The notes under the pieces are model-generated. The model made no database searches. It worked only from the letters and a program-made list of their open reading frames with translations, and had not been told where the DNA came from. Of a stretch of 6,067 bases of DNA, positions 5,389-6,067 are shown piece by piece. The translations under genes were made by a program, and so were the position numbers. Each line of letters opens with the position of its first letter. Within the stretch, counting starts at the first letter, position 1. This DNA comes from Deltaproteobacteria bacterium (lineage in GTDB: Bacteria > Desulfobacterota > DSM-4660 > Desulfatiglandales > Desulfatiglandaceae): contig JAFDAP010000118.1 in the NCBI GenBank assembly GCA_019313765.1, forward strand, positions 1 through 6,067. Direction: 5' to 3'.

Positions 5389-6045
5389 ATGGACATGGTG
5401 GCACGCAGCCAGGTGGCCAACACCCTTGCAGGCCAGATCGAGGAGTTCGCTGAACCGGGAGCGGTCCTTAATGGATCGATACATTCAAAGAATAGGAATT
5501 TTTTAGGGCAAGTTAGAGATTGTTTGGAGGGGATAGACGAGGAACTAAAAAGGAACCTCAGTTTTCGGGTATCTCTTCTTGAAGATATCGGCCATTATGC
5601 GATTTTAGGGCAAGGTAAAAGGTTCCGGCCGCTTCTTTTTGTCCTGTCCGCCCGTTTGTGCGGATACCAGGGGGACGATGTCTTCCGCCTTTCAACAATC
5701 TTTGAGTATATTCACGCTTCTTCTTTGATTCACGATGATGTCCTGGATCATGCTGAACTCAGAAGGAAGAAAGCCTCTGTAAATCGGGTGTGGGGAAATC
5801 GGACTGCCGTTTTAAGTGGTGATTTTTTCTTTTCAAAAGCCCTTTCTATAGCAATCGGTTCTAATAACTTGAAATTCCTGGATGCCCTGATTGAGGCCGG
5901 CACCAGGATGGTCCAGGGGCAAATCCTGGAATTACTTCACACATATGATTGGGAACTGAAGTTTCACCGTTTTTTGAAGTTTTTCGAACCGGGTCAACCG
6001 ATTTTTTCTCGTTCAAGATGCAAATCACAAGTAGTTGGCATGTAA
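5389..6045 (+). CDS. Polyprenyl diphosphate synthase, C-terminally truncated
   Basis: This belongs to the trans-isoprenyl diphosphate synthases, which condense isopentenyl diphosphate onto an allylic diphosphate to make quinone or carrier-lipid chains in the cytoplasm. The 218 residues compare with about 320 normally. The N-terminal half is orthodox: GHYAILGQGKRFRP (GKR 76-78, RP 80-81), IFEYIHASSLIHDD, the first Asp-rich motif DDVLD (116-120), ELRRKKASVNRVWGNRTAVLSGDF and VQGQILELLHTYDWEL (175-190). After residue 190 family resemblance ends, and 28 unrelated codons precede the stop. The KT motif and second Asp-rich motif (DD..D), needed for IPP binding and catalysis, are absent, so it should be inactive alone. 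None of the three forward frames after 5958 restores them. The first 35 or so residues are a GC-richer extension not typical of the family. AAGGGA at 5378-5383 supports the start. Confidence 0.8.
   Translation: MDMVARSQVANTLAGQIEEFAEPGAVLNGSIHSKNRNFLGQVRDCLEGIDEELKRNLSFRVSLLEDIGHYAILGQGKRFRPLLFVLSARLCGYQGDDVFRLSTIFEYIHASSLIHDDVLDHAELRRKKASVNRVWGNRTAVLSGDFFFSKALSIAIGSNNLKFLDALIEAGTRMVQGQILELLHTYDWELKFHRFLKFFEPGQPIFSRSRCKSQVVGM
5957..5982 (+). repeat. 8-bp direct repeat at the synthase breakpoint
   Basis: TGAAGTTT occurs at 5957-5964 and again at 5975-5982, separated by 10 bases. The first copy begins in codon 190, exactly where resemblance to polyprenyl synthetases ends. It may mark the rearrangement or insertion junction. 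Short repeats in T-rich DNA also arise by chance. Confidence 0.3.
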
Positions 6046-6067
6046 TTTGAATTTCAATTATTATGCC

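Overview
The window looks like chromosomal DNA of a Gram-negative bacterium. The evidence is an AcrB/MexB-type tripartite efflux system with an outer-membrane lipoprotein channel and clear Shine-Dalgarno sequences. The combination of a tandem-domain universal stress protein, a crotonase-fold protein and a polyprenyl synthetase in mid-GC DNA would suit Desulfobacterota (former Deltaproteobacteria), but that placement is a guess from style; the sequence contains no taxonomic marker. All genes lie on the + strand.

Bases 1-2497 are the GC-rich end of an RND efflux operon: the C-terminal third of the inner-membrane pump (cut by the window start), then an OprM-like outer-membrane factor whose start overlaps the pump stop by 8 bp. 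The periplasmic adaptor is presumably upstream. Bases 2547-3547 hold a 16-codon leader-like ORF coupled by an ATGA overlap to a two-domain universal stress protein. This part is visibly richer in A+T.

Bases 3548-3838 are a gap with a perfect 7-bp hairpin, a TATAAT box and a doubtful small ORF, leading to a complete 110-residue small multidrug resistance (SMR) transporter of the EmrE/Qac subtype (3839-4171). So two unrelated drug-export systems sit in one window, separated by a stress protein.

The last third (4172-6067) is the unusual part. Directly after the SMR gene lies a decayed fragment of a polyprenyl synthetase gene (homologous core 4191-4296), then a 29-codon ORF that looks like an isolated signal peptide. 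Next come a divergent crotonase-family protein that has lost both catalytic glutamates, and a second polyprenyl synthetase that keeps the first Asp-rich motif but breaks off before the second. The fragment and the second gene align at about 70% of bases over 80 ungapped positions. The segment therefore looks like a rearranged isoprenoid locus: a remnant of one prenyl synthase copy upstream and a C-terminally truncated copy downstream, flanking a crotonase-like gene of unknown role.
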